Source: an uncultured Saprospiraceae bacterium (lineage in GTDB: Bacteria; Bacteroidota; Bacteroidia; Chitinophagales; Saprospiraceae). Taken from it: DNA of 58,776 nt. Shown piece by piece: positions 28,141 to 36,175 of this stretch. The notes under the pieces were generated by a model. The model was not told the origin of the DNA. It did not search any database and saw nothing but the letters and a program-made list of their open reading frames with translations. The first letter of the stretch is position 1, and every line of letters starts with the position of its first letter. The position numbers were made by a program, and so were the translations under genes. The stretch lies in assembly GCA_938018185.1 (NCBI GenBank), contig CALIIW010000125.1, positions 1 to 58,776 on the forward strand. Direction: 5' to 3'.

Positions 28141-29565
28141 ATGAAAAATTGGGTTTACATATTATTCTTTTTCGTTTCATTTTTGGAAGCTAGTGCACAA
28201 CATTGTGGGACTGTAGCTACGGAGGATCAAGTAGAATATTTGCGCAATTTTGAATTCGCAGATACTAGAAACATGATCATCGCGAAGGGGATCGTGGATA
28301 TTCCTATCCAGTTTCATATTATAAAAAAAACAGATGGTCAAGGAGGAGTAGAAATGGATCTGCTAAAAAAACATGTAGACCAGTTGAATGAGCTTTATGT
28401 CAAAGCGAATTTGAGATTTGTTATAAATGAGGAACTGAATTTTATACATGATACACGATACTACGATTTTGATTATTATGATGAAGAGGATTTGTGTGCC
28501 AAGCATGATCTTGAAAACGCTATAAATATTTATTGTGTAAACACAATCAAAGCTGGTTATTATGGCTATACCTACCACCCCTTAAAAAACAGGAAAAAGC
28601 GGATGCTGATGAGTAGCATAGGGTGGAAAAATAATTCAACTTTCCCACATGAAATGGGGCACTTTTTTGGACTCTATCATACGCATGGTAAAGGTGGAAA
28701 AATCAAAGAGCTGCCTGAACCAATTGAAAGAGATTTGGATCATGATGGAAATGGAGTGATAGATTGTTATGAGACGGGAGATGATTTATGTGATACACCT
28801 TCAGATCCGAATATGGGTTTGAAAAAGCACATGGAACTTTGTTCTCAAAACTGCACATTGGAAGGTAAAATTCCTTCGGAGCAAGGAGGGTATTATGAGC
28901 CAGAAATTACAAATATCATGTGTTATAACCAGCATCCAAATTGTAGGACCAACTTTACTTTAGAGCAATATGCAAAAATTGCGCAAACAGCAAGAAGGGA
29001 ACGGAAAGACATACGTGTAGTAAAAACCACTAAAGGGAAATCTCTAAAAGGAGCAGTTGAATTTGTGATGGAAGACCAAACTCCAATGCCGGTTGATCTT
29101 GATATCAATTTATATCGTTTTGAAAATACTTATAAGCAAGGAGATAGCTTTTCTTTTAAGGTAGGGAATGGCACAGAAGAAAGAATATTTTTAGGCATTA
29201 TTAACATGGACTTTAGAGGAGAGGTCTTAAAAGTATTTCCTTATGCAGAAGATGCTTCTTTTATAAAACCAAAATCGAAAATTAATCCGCTAGGTGGCTT
29301 GATCTCTTTAGATAATGGTATGCAAGATGGGAAAGAATACACTTGCTTACTATTTGGTTTTGAACCTATAAATGTGGAAACAATTGTTTCTCAAATGAAT
29401 CTTCTAGATGGAACATTCACACAAAGATTATATCATGTCTTGGGCAATAGCCTGCTTCCTTTAGACAATGTGAATTATAGAAAGGGAAATAGAATTTCTT
29501 TTGATGCACAAATAAAATCTGGAGAATTACTTCCAATCATGCTTGAAATGAAACAAGAAAATTAA
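28141..29565 (+). CDS. Secreted M43 (pappalysin-like) zinc metalloprotease with DUF4384-like C-terminus
   Basis: The start is 6 bp after the preceding stop, with signal peptide MKNWVYILFF...ASAQ. The zinc site is His170-Glu171...His174...His180 in HEMGHFFGLYHTH, the metzincin HExxHxxGxxH pattern. A Met-turn NIMCYN lies near residue 260, and cysteines typical of M43 surround CDTPSDP and CSQNC. The region before it (IPIQFHIIKKTDGQGGV...LNELYVKANLRFVI) is the usual M43 pro/catalytic N-lobe. Residues ~320-474 form a module matching the ends of the two neighbouring genes (LKVFPYAEDASF, YTCLLFGFEPINVETIVSQM, RLYHVLG, LLPIMLEM). It is predicted to be an active, exported endopeptidase working with the caspase-like protein of the same operon. 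Confidence 0.87.
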   Translation: MKNWVYILFFFVSFLEASAQHCGTVATEDQVEYLRNFEFADTRNMIIAKGIVDIPIQFHIIKKTDGQGGVEMDLLKKHVDQLNELYVKANLRFVINEELNFIHDTRYYDFDYYDEEDLCAKHDLENAINIYCVNTIKAGYYGYTYHPLKNRKKRMLMSSIGWKNNSTFPHEMGHFFGLYHTHGKGGKIKELPEPIERDLDHDGNGVIDCYETGDDLCDTPSDPNMGLKKHMELCSQNCTLEGKIPSEQGGYYEPEITNIMCYNQHPNCRTNFTLEQYAKIAQTARRERKDIRVVKTTKGKSLKGAVEFVMEDQTPMPVDLDINLYRFENTYKQGDSFSFKVGNGTEERIFLGIINMDFRGEVLKVFPYAEDASFIKPKSKINPLGGLISLDNGMQDGKEYTCLLFGFEPINVETIVSQMNLLDGTFTQRLYHVLGNSLLPLDNVNYRKGNRISFDAQIKSGELLPIMLEMKQEN

Positions 29566-29586
29566 TCCTATAAAAATTTAACCCTC

Positions 29587-31038
29587 ATGCTTAAGACCAA
29601 AATGAAAGCCAAATGGAATCAATGCCTCTCTAGCATGCTTGTGCTTTTTTCTTTCCTTGTTTTACTGAGCTGTAATTCAGTAAATGAATCTCCAGTAGTT
29701 AGGCATGAATCAGTGAAAGAGGCTTCCGCAATTAGTGATAAAATCCAAACGGGGACGATCACGGATGCACGGGATGGGACTGAATACAAATGGATCCGTT
29801 ATGATGAGGGTAAGAGATGGTTAGCTCAAAACTTAAACTATAAATCACAAAATTCTTGGTGTTATAAAAATGAAATTGGTTGTGAAAACTTTGGGCGTTT
29901 ATATAGTTTCAGCGCTGCTAAGCAATCTTGCCCTGAAGGATGGCACTTGGCAAGCTTGGAGGAGTGGAATACTTTGATTAGTTATTATGATGATTCGAAA
30001 GAAGCTTATAAAAAATTAGTTACTGATGATACGACGGAAGGGGCTGGATTTGGAATAAACCTAGGAGGGGTGAGGAATGCTAATAAGGAATTTGACTTTC
30101 TTAACGAGAACGGGAATTATTGGACCTCAACATCAAGTAAGAAAGGTAAGAATTGGTCTATCAACTTTAGTAAGTCGATTGAAGATATATTCACGCTAGC
30201 TGAAAATAAAAAATTGGCAATGTCCTGCAGATGTGTTGAGGGTAAAAGTGAGGAACCTGTCTTAGCAGTTCTAAATAAGAGTAAAGGAGAGACAAATACT
30301 ATTAGAGAAAGTAGTTCGTCAATTAAAAAATCCAAAACACACACAAGTCATATTGCTAACAATCCTACTAGTAGCGGACTCATTGTCTTTGAGGCTTATG
30401 ATGAAGCCACAGAAAGCTTTAAGTCAATGGATTGGTCAAGTAAGACATTTGCTGGAGATATGGTAATCAATAAGCCAAATAAGAACTCAAAATCTGAAAT
30501 GACTCGTTTTATTTCAAACAAGTCCTATGCGTCACCAACAGAATACAGGATCAATATTTCTGGAAATCCAAAAGCATATGTTTTCTCTTTGGAAGCAGAC
30601 AATAAAGTGTATGGTTTTTATCCTTTGGAAGGAAGCCCAGGCCGACTTGCCTTAAACACAAATAAAGCTTCAAGCATCAGTGGAGACATGATTGTCAGCA
30701 AACCCAATGGCAGAAATGAAGCACCTAGGATTAGTAGCAGGACAACTTCTAATAAAATTACCGTAGTTGAGGAATTGCGCCAAACGAAGAATGAAGAAGA
30801 AACTAAGATTGTTTTATTAGCAAATACTCCCTTGGACATTAAAGGAATTTTGAAACAAATGGAACAGCTTTCAAATCCGAGTAATCCAGAAGAGCGTCTA
30901 CTACATATTCTGTCATCAAGAGGTTTAAAATGGCAGAATTCTACTACTAGAAAACAGGGAGATTCAGTTTTATACAGCTTAGAAAAAGAAAAATTTAGTA
31001 TCTTGCCTTTGGTATTCGTTATCAAACGTTTTGATTAA
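29587..31038 (+). CDS. FISUMP lipoprotein with DUF4384-like C-terminus
   Basis: 483 residues. Lipoprotein signal with lipobox LVLLSCNS (Cys about residue 29); the in-frame ATG at 29602 is an equally possible start. Residues ~55-220 form a FISUMP domain (DGTEYKWIRYDEGKRWLAQN, GRLYSFSAAKQSCPEGWHLA, GNYWTSTSSK, AMSCRCVEG), the same module as in the caspase-like protein. A Ser/Lys linker is followed by a DUF4384-like domain (TEYRINISGNPKAYVFS, KVYGFYPLEG, TKIVLLANTPLDIKGILKQM, ERLLHILSS, ILPLVFVIKRF). So this one protein joins the signature modules of genes 1, 2 and 3 of the operon and anchors them to a membrane. It is perhaps a scaffold or receptor. The gap to the gene before is 21 bp. Confidence 0.8.
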   Translation: MLKTKMKAKWNQCLSSMLVLFSFLVLLSCNSVNESPVVRHESVKEASAISDKIQTGTITDARDGTEYKWIRYDEGKRWLAQNLNYKSQNSWCYKNEIGCENFGRLYSFSAAKQSCPEGWHLASLEEWNTLISYYDDSKEAYKKLVTDDTTEGAGFGINLGGVRNANKEFDFLNENGNYWTSTSSKKGKNWSINFSKSIEDIFTLAENKKLAMSCRCVEGKSEEPVLAVLNKSKGETNTIRESSSSIKKSKTHTSHIANNPTSSGLIVFEAYDEATESFKSMDWSSKTFAGDMVINKPNKNSKSEMTRFISNKSYASPTEYRINISGNPKAYVFSLEADNKVYGFYPLEGSPGRLALNTNKASSISGDMIVSKPNGRNEAPRISSRTTSNKITVVEELRQTKNEEETKIVLLANTPLDIKGILKQMEQLSNPSNPEERLLHILSSRGLKWQNSTTRKQGDSVLYSLEKEKFSILPLVFVIKRFD

Positions 31039-31043
31039 TTTTA

Positions 31044-32213
31044 ATGTTTATCCTTGACTTCAAATATTTAACCAAATGGAAATTAATTGTATTGCTACAA
31101 TTATTAAGCCTATCCTTATGTGCTCAGTTAAGCAACTCCAATCAAGTTTTAATTGAAGGTCAAATCATTCAACAACTGCAAGGTACAGTAGCAGCCATCC
31201 CGAATGCCCCTTTAAAATTTAAAGGTTTTGGTGTTGCAGATTCAGATGCAAAAGGTAAATTTTTTATCCAACTTCCTGCAGTTTCCAAGGATAAAGACAA
31301 TTGCATTATTCTTGTTGATCTTGCATTAGAAGGCTTCGAAATAATCTCTCCGTTTGATGGTAAATTATCTTTGGATCAAGGAGATGCTACAGCTTGCGCT
31401 AATGTCAAAATTATTGCCTTGAAAAAGGAAGAGAAAAAAAATGAATACTACAGTGCTCAATTATATTCTTTAAGAAAAAGACTGAACAAGCTTCAGGTAG
31501 AAAATAATCTATCCGTAAATAGGGTAAACGCGATCAATGATTCTTTGATACAAAACATAAATATATACCTTCTTCAGAAGAGTGAAATGAATCAGAAAAT
31601 TAATAGCCTTAATGAAGATTTAGCGAAAGCTTCTTCTGACAATACGGAGCTGAGACAAAATTTACAAAGAAAGATCAGCGACTTAGAAAATGCAGAACGG
31701 AAGGAACAAGACCTACGTGACAAACTTTTGGAAGCATTAGAAGCGAAGTATTTGAGACAGCAAAAATATTTTAAGACTATATCTATTGATTTGAACGACT
31801 ACCTAATTCGCGCTAAAGATGTCTTAGAGCAAGTGCAACATGTCAAGGAGTATTTTCCGCAAAGCAATAATCCTGATTATGTAACAACTTATAACAATAC
31901 TTTGAAGAATTACAACACAGTGCTTGTAAAGATAAATGAACAACATAAAGATTACCTTGAAAATGTGGACCACTATTGGTCTTCCCCAGAAGTTACAGAG
32001 CAACTTGCCGCTACTTTTGATGTTTTATTTGAGCAGCTGCATTATCCAAAACTGCAACCTTGCTTGAGCGAGATTAATAAATTTATCCGAACTAATAAGC
32101 GAAAAAAAGCAGATCAATTTGGGCAAGAAACCTTTAAGGAGCTTTACCCGATTATTTTGAATCTTGAAAAATCAATAGAAAAATCAATGAATTTATTAGA
32201 CTTGAAATTATAG
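31044..32213 (+). CDS. Exported coiled-coil protein with carboxypeptidase-regulatory-like domain
   Basis: 389 residues, 5 bp after the preceding stop. A signal peptide (hydrophobic LIVLLQLLSLSLCAQ) is followed by an Ig-like carboxypeptidase-regulatory-type domain (VLIEGQIIQQLQGTVAAIPN...GKFFIQLPAVS, about 35-115). A long heptad-rich coiled coil (LYSLRKRLNKLQVENNLSVN ... LLEALEAKYLRQQ, about 135-235) and a helical bundle to the end complete it. No catalytic motif is seen. The layout suggests a periplasmic spacer or assembly factor, and the first domain type is frequent in proteins that contact outer-membrane machines. No homologue is recognised. Confidence 0.65.
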   Translation: MFILDFKYLTKWKLIVLLQLLSLSLCAQLSNSNQVLIEGQIIQQLQGTVAAIPNAPLKFKGFGVADSDAKGKFFIQLPAVSKDKDNCIILVDLALEGFEIISPFDGKLSLDQGDATACANVKIIALKKEEKKNEYYSAQLYSLRKRLNKLQVENNLSVNRVNAINDSLIQNINIYLLQKSEMNQKINSLNEDLAKASSDNTELRQNLQRKISDLENAERKEQDLRDKLLEALEAKYLRQQKYFKTISIDLNDYLIRAKDVLEQVQHVKEYFPQSNNPDYVTTYNNTLKNYNTVLVKINEQHKDYLENVDHYWSSPEVTEQLAATFDVLFEQLHYPKLQPCLSEINKFIRTNKRKKADQFGQETFKELYPIILNLEKSIEKSMNLLDLKL

Positions 32214-32235
32214 AAAACAATATCAAAAAACCAAA

Positions 32236-33168
32236 ATGAAAATGAAAAATATACAACTCAATTTACTGATCTTGTCAGTAGTCCTAATTTTCTTTTCTTG
32301 TAATCCTGATTGCGATAGCTTGTCAAGAGTACAAACAGAAATTTCTCCTTCCTTAAGACAGCCAGGTGAAGAGGTTTTAGTAAAAACCAGTCCTGCCGGA
32401 TTTCTTGAAAACAAAAATTTGTACTTGGAACGTATGTCAAATGGGAGCTTAGTGATAGATGATAGCACAATGCTGGAGTCGACTTACAATTCTGAACTAC
32501 AAGCTAGAATAGCAGTTCTTCCTGCATGGGCAGAGGGAAATAGGAATATTTACATCAAGGATGAAGACTGCGGAGGTTTTTTCCCTTTGAATAATTTGCA
32601 AATTGCGGATCAAGATTACGTTACGGCAAATGCATCACTTTTTATTACTCCTGCACCTCCGGTTATCATAGTGCCTTCTGCGCCCATTCCTTCACCTACC
32701 AATGTTGTGAATACCTGGTTTAGTCCTGACAATCCAGAATACTGTATTTGGTTTTTTCCAGATACAACTTTGACCATTGATGGATTGGATAGTTGTTTTG
32801 TTGAAAAAAACACATTGCTAGGTGGCAATGTAGTTGAAGGTTTTGGATCTAGAGAACTCCACTGTTCAGATCCAGACGGGAATGATCACAATAATCCTGT
32901 TTCAGGAATAATTGATAAATCAACAGGCTATGTTGACTTTGTGATTGATCGCAGACTAAAAGGTCTTGGAGAAGAACGATTTGTGGGTCATATGGTAGAA
33001 CCTAAATCTATGCCGGCAGATTATCAAAGTGGTACTTGGTGTGGTAAAGAAGCAACTTATTCTGAAAGAACAACGATTATGTGCGTGAAATCACAGCTAA
33101 CCGGTCGCCAACTAATACTTTATAGATATGCAAATGAAGACATTGAAAATGTGTTTCCTTGTAATTAA
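32236..33168 (+). CDS. Lipoprotein of unknown function
   Basis: 310 residues. Lipobox IFFSCNPDC gives a lipidated Cys near residue 22. An Ig-like beta segment (SLRQPGEEVLVKTSPAGFLE ... IYIKDEDCGG) is followed by a Pro-rich linker (PAPPVIIVPSAPIPSPTN). The C-terminal domain is Cys- and Trp-containing (WFSPDNPEYCIWFFPDTTLT ... CFVEKNTLLGG ... WCGKEATYSERTTIMCVKSQ). The linker and paired cysteines suggest a two-domain envelope protein. No family is recognised. It is positioned between the coiled-coil gene and the barrel gene (gaps 22 and 40 bp), so it may be an outer-membrane partner of the barrel. Confidence 0.65.
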   Translation: MKMKNIQLNLLILSVVLIFFSCNPDCDSLSRVQTEISPSLRQPGEEVLVKTSPAGFLENKNLYLERMSNGSLVIDDSTMLESTYNSELQARIAVLPAWAEGNRNIYIKDEDCGGFFPLNNLQIADQDYVTANASLFITPAPPVIIVPSAPIPSPTNVVNTWFSPDNPEYCIWFFPDTTLTIDGLDSCFVEKNTLLGGNVVEGFGSRELHCSDPDGNDHNNPVSGIIDKSTGYVDFVIDRRLKGLGEERFVGHMVEPKSMPADYQSGTWCGKEATYSERTTIMCVKSQLTGRQLILYRYANEDIENVFPCN

Positions 33169-33208
33169 TTCCAAGAAGTCCCAAGAAGTTCTTTAAAAAC
33201 ATTAACCA

Positions 33209-34189
33209 ATGAAAAACATCTATCAACTCCTGTCGATACTATTTATTTGTGTATTGATATTAGGATTTAGTAAGAATATTTTAAAAGCTCAAAGTATTGA
33301 ATTAGATACCCTTGAAAGAGCCTTCTTTGTAGGAGGACTTTCTCCAAGCATTTTGTCTGAAGGTAAAATCGAAGTCAATGGGTACAGTTCTATTTTTTCT
33401 TCCTGGCTAGCAGTCAAAAGATCCGCTTCCGATGCTACGGTAATAGATCGGCTCAGACTTTCTGAATTCTCTACCAATATAGAAGCTTATTATGGCCTTT
33501 CAGCAAGTGGCAGATGGGATCTGGGTTTAAGATTAACTTATGTGAGAAGAAGATTAGATAATGCAGCAAGAAGTTCCCCATTTAGAGTCTTGGGAGGAGA
33601 TGACCTAGAGGACAACAATGTTGGGGTAGATAAAACATATGCAGGAATGAGAGAGGTTGGTATTCGTTTTAGATTATTGCCTTTTCTCAACATACCTTCC
33701 TTGACTATAAATGGAGGGTATTCTTTATCTACGATTAAAGAAGAAGAAAGTCAAATTCATTTGGCTGCCGATCGAAATCGATTCGACTTAAATTTGGCGT
33801 ATTATATTTCAATAAATAATAGTGGTACTTCTTATTATTATTTTATCATGAATAATACGGTCCAACACCCAAGTAGTATTAATAAGCAATGGCAATTTAA
33901 TACAAGCTTAAGTGGATTTGTAGTGCAAAGAATCGCAGGAAGATTTGTTGTTTATCCAGGACTATCTTACACCTTAAGCTATAAGCCTCCTTCAAGCGGC
34001 GATGGCGGTTTAATAAGGACGAATCAGCAGGTATTAGGCGTTTTGGGTTTGCAATATGAACCCTCTCAAAACGTAAATTTAAATATTAGCTGGGCCATTC
34101 CTTTGTTGGTGGAATCCAGTAATGTCTTAATTGATCAAGTAAGGTCAAGTTATACCTTTGTAAGTATCGGAGGGAGGTATGTTTTCTAA
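33209..34189 (+). CDS. Outer-membrane beta-barrel protein
   Basis: 326 residues. The signal peptide is MKNIYQLLSILFICVLILGF...KAQS. The mature part is a run of ~10-12 amphipathic strands with aromatic girdles (WDLGLRLTYVRRR, LTINGGYSLSTI, RFDLNLAYYISINN, GRFVVYPGLSYTLSY, VLGVLGLQYEP, VNLNISWAIPLLV) and a C-terminal FVSIGGRYVF ending in the Phe that outer-membrane assembly recognises. It is the last gene of the operon, closed by a strong hairpin. It probably acts as the outer-membrane docking or export element of the system. No specific family is recognised. Confidence 0.75.
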   Translation: MKNIYQLLSILFICVLILGFSKNILKAQSIELDTLERAFFVGGLSPSILSEGKIEVNGYSSIFSSWLAVKRSASDATVIDRLRLSEFSTNIEAYYGLSASGRWDLGLRLTYVRRRLDNAARSSPFRVLGGDDLEDNNVGVDKTYAGMREVGIRFRLLPFLNIPSLTINGGYSLSTIKEEESQIHLAADRNRFDLNLAYYISINNSGTSYYYFIMNNTVQHPSSINKQWQFNTSLSGFVVQRIAGRFVVYPGLSYTLSYKPPSSGDGGLIRTNQQVLGVLGLQYEPSQNVNLNISWAIPLLVESSNVLIDQVRSSYTFVSIGGRYVF

Positions 34190-34216
34190 ACCTTCTTTTT
34201 GATTTTTTTTTAGAAT

Positions 34217-34249
34217 AAAACCCGTAAAGAAACTTTCTTTACGGGTTTT
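34217..34249 (+). terminator. Strong terminator closing the seven-gene operon
   Basis: AAAACCCGTAAAGAAA pairs perfectly with TTTCTTTACGGGTTTT over 16 bp around one central base (the loop in practice is a few bases). Its 3' arm ends in TTTT. It lies 28 bases after the last stop. Confidence 0.9.
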
Positions 34250-34432
34250 ATAATTTCAAGAATCCCTAAATTCTTTTCAATTAAAAGAATTTAAATCCTG
34301 CTATTTGGTCAAATATTGAATATTCTATGGAGTTTCACCCCTATTTTTTGTTGTTAACATTTCATTTTTACTATAAACAGTAATTAGGTTCTAAGTAAAT
34401 CTATGCAACTTTACATCAAAGAATAAATCATC
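34250..34432 (+). promoter_or_regulatory. Promoter region of the thioredoxin-like gene with shared 21-bp element
   Basis: TTTTACTATAA-ACA-GTAATTA at 34366-34386, identical outside the 3-base spacer to the element at 24539-24559 and at the same distance from the start codon. Confidence 0.55.
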
Positions 34433-34840
34433 ATGCGTTATATAATCTGTTTCTTATTGTTTGTAAGCTCAAGTATTTTTGTCAATGCCCAGTGCAGCAA
34501 GATTCACTTTATTAATAGTTCTATTTCTTATGCAAAGCAAAAGGCGGATAAGGAGGAGAAGCACATTTTTGTATTCATTTATGAACTTGGAGAATCTAAA
34601 GCTGAATTCTTTGAAAGTGCCATATTTTATAAGCGAGGCGTATGTGAAAAGTTTAACGAAAACTTTATAAATATTAAAGCAAAGTCTAGTTCCTCCTTGG
34701 CTCAATCCTTGATCCGTAGATATAGGATTGATGAATTACCGGCCTTTATTATTCTCGACGAAAGAGGACAAAGAGTAGCTGAAACAAGTAAAATAAAAGG
34801 AACTAATGATCTTTTACGCTTTGCAGAAAAAGCAGAATAG
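34433..34840 (+). CDS. Exported thioredoxin-fold protein lacking the CxxC motif
   Basis: 135 residues with signal peptide MRYIICFLLFVSSSIFVNAQ. The fold follows thioredoxin: a helix with KQKADKEEKHIFVFI, a strand, the place of the active-site loop, then FINIKAKSSSSLAQSLIRRYRI, the cis-proline strand ELPAFIILDERGQ and a final helix. The loop that normally carries WCxxC reads ELGESKAEFF, with no cysteine, so a redox role is unlikely. A chaperone-like or binding role is possible. It shares the upstream 21-bp element with the caspase operon but is separated from it by a terminator. The stop lies 9 bp from the end of the convergent kinase gene. Confidence 0.7.
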   Translation: MRYIICFLLFVSSSIFVNAQCSKIHFINSSISYAKQKADKEEKHIFVFIYELGESKAEFFESAIFYKRGVCEKFNENFINIKAKSSSSLAQSLIRRYRIDELPAFIILDERGQRVAETSKIKGTNDLLRFAEKAE

Positions 34841-34849
34841 TTTTTTGTT

Positions 34850-36175
34850 TTATACTTGTACCATTTGATCTTTTACCTTAATAGGAATGTTGATTATTAT
34901 CGTGGCTCCATGATCTAGTTTTGAATCCTCCACCACATCTCCTTTGAGAAAGTCAACCCTGGCTTTGACGGTTTTTAAAGTATCAACATCTGGCTCATAG
35001 CCAATTCCATTATCTTCTGCTAATATCGAAATTTCATTTTTTGACTGAGTCACTTCTATGGTCGCATTTAAAGATTTAGAATGTTTGATAATGTTATTTA
35101 CCAATTCCTGTATGAGATAAAAAATATGTTTCTCTTTAGTTTTGTCCAATCTGGTTTCTAGACCGTGTTTGTACAATTCAAATTTTACAACTCCAAGATT
35201 ATTGACTCTGTTGATTAAGGTTTCTAGAGCAGGGCCCAAGCCAAACTTTAAGGACTCAGGTGTTAAGTTTGATTGTACGATGTAGCGCATTGATTCATGT
35301 AACTCATCAAGACCTTTTCCTAGTTTGCCATTATATTCTGATGGGATGTTGGCTTCAATTTTTTTAGCCAAATCTTTTAGTTCAACAATTTTGTATCCTA
35401 GAATGTCATGAAGATCTATACTCAGTCTATCGTTTTCTTTTTCCTTACCTTTTAATAAAGCTATCTTTTCTTTTGTTACCAATTCTTTCTGTTTTTTAAG
35501 GCTATAGAGAATGAAACCTAGAATGATAATTACTATGATTGATGATAAAATTAACCATCCCATTTTGTTTGTTCTAGCTGTGGCTTCCAATTCTTTGTCA
35601 AAGGAGTTTAGCGCAGGAACATAGCCTTTTTCTAACAAATAGAAAAAGTTAAAAAATTCTTCATCATCGGTTTCGGCGCCATTTAGCATGTACTTAAATT
35701 GTAGATGTGCGGAGGTGTCTATCCTTTCAAGATTGAAATAGTCCAAGAGTTTATTTTCAAAACTTGGCTCATTTATTTTGCCACATTGGTGATTGCACTG
35801 GATGATTTTTTTTGTTATCCGAGCAACAATTTCTTTTCCACCATTGTGCTTCAACTGATCTTGTAAATAGGGATGGATAAGTTCGCATTGACCAGTTGTA
35901 CGTAAACAAACTGCAAGTCGCTCGATAAGTCTCAGGCCCTCGTTTACATTTGCTTCTTCTGAAGGGTCTCTTTGAGCCCAGTAATGATCCAGGGCACGTT
36001 GGTAATTTAAAACAGCTAAAGCCGCCTCTCCTTCAAAAAATAAATTTTCAGCTTTTTGGTCATAGTAAAAAACAGAATCTACTATCTCCGCGGATAAATT
36101 AATATGGTAGAGATATAATAAACTTATTATTAAACAACTATGCTTCTTGCTTAAATTGATACTTAAAAACTTCAT
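34850..36175 (-). CDS. Membrane sensor histidine kinase (NarX/DesK-type HisKA_3)
   Basis: The start is placed at ATG 36175, which opens a signal/anchor segment (MKFLSINLSKKHSCLIISLLY) and overlaps the regulator gene by 38 bp. The longer frame from 36295 would read through the regulator gene. 441 residues: periplasmic TPR-like helices (AENLFFEGEAALAVLNYQRA ...) with several cysteines, a membrane helix (MGWLILSSIIVIIILGFILY), a coiled linker and the dimerisation/phosphoacceptor helix LSIDLHDILGYKIVELKDL with the His in DLHD. The ATPase follows, with N-box IQELVNNIIKHS and G-box EDNGIGYEP. It phosphorylates the regulator encoded just upstream. The signal may be envelope state, given the neighbouring envelope genes. 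Confidence 0.85.
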   Translation of the reverse strand: MKFLSINLSKKHSCLIISLLYLYHINLSAEIVDSVFYYDQKAENLFFEGEAALAVLNYQRALDHYWAQRDPSEEANVNEGLRLIERLAVCLRTTGQCELIHPYLQDQLKHNGGKEIVARITKKIIQCNHQCGKINEPSFENKLLDYFNLERIDTSAHLQFKYMLNGAETDDEEFFNFFYLLEKGYVPALNSFDKELEATARTNKMGWLILSSIIVIIILGFILYSLKKQKELVTKEKIALLKGKEKENDRLSIDLHDILGYKIVELKDLAKKIEANIPSEYNGKLGKGLDELHESMRYIVQSNLTPESLKFGLGPALETLINRVNNLGVVKFELYKHGLETRLDKTKEKHIFYLIQELVNNIIKHSKSLNATIEVTQSKNEISILAEDNGIGYEPDVDTLKTVKARVDFLKGDVVEDSKLDHGATIIINIPIKVKDQMVQV

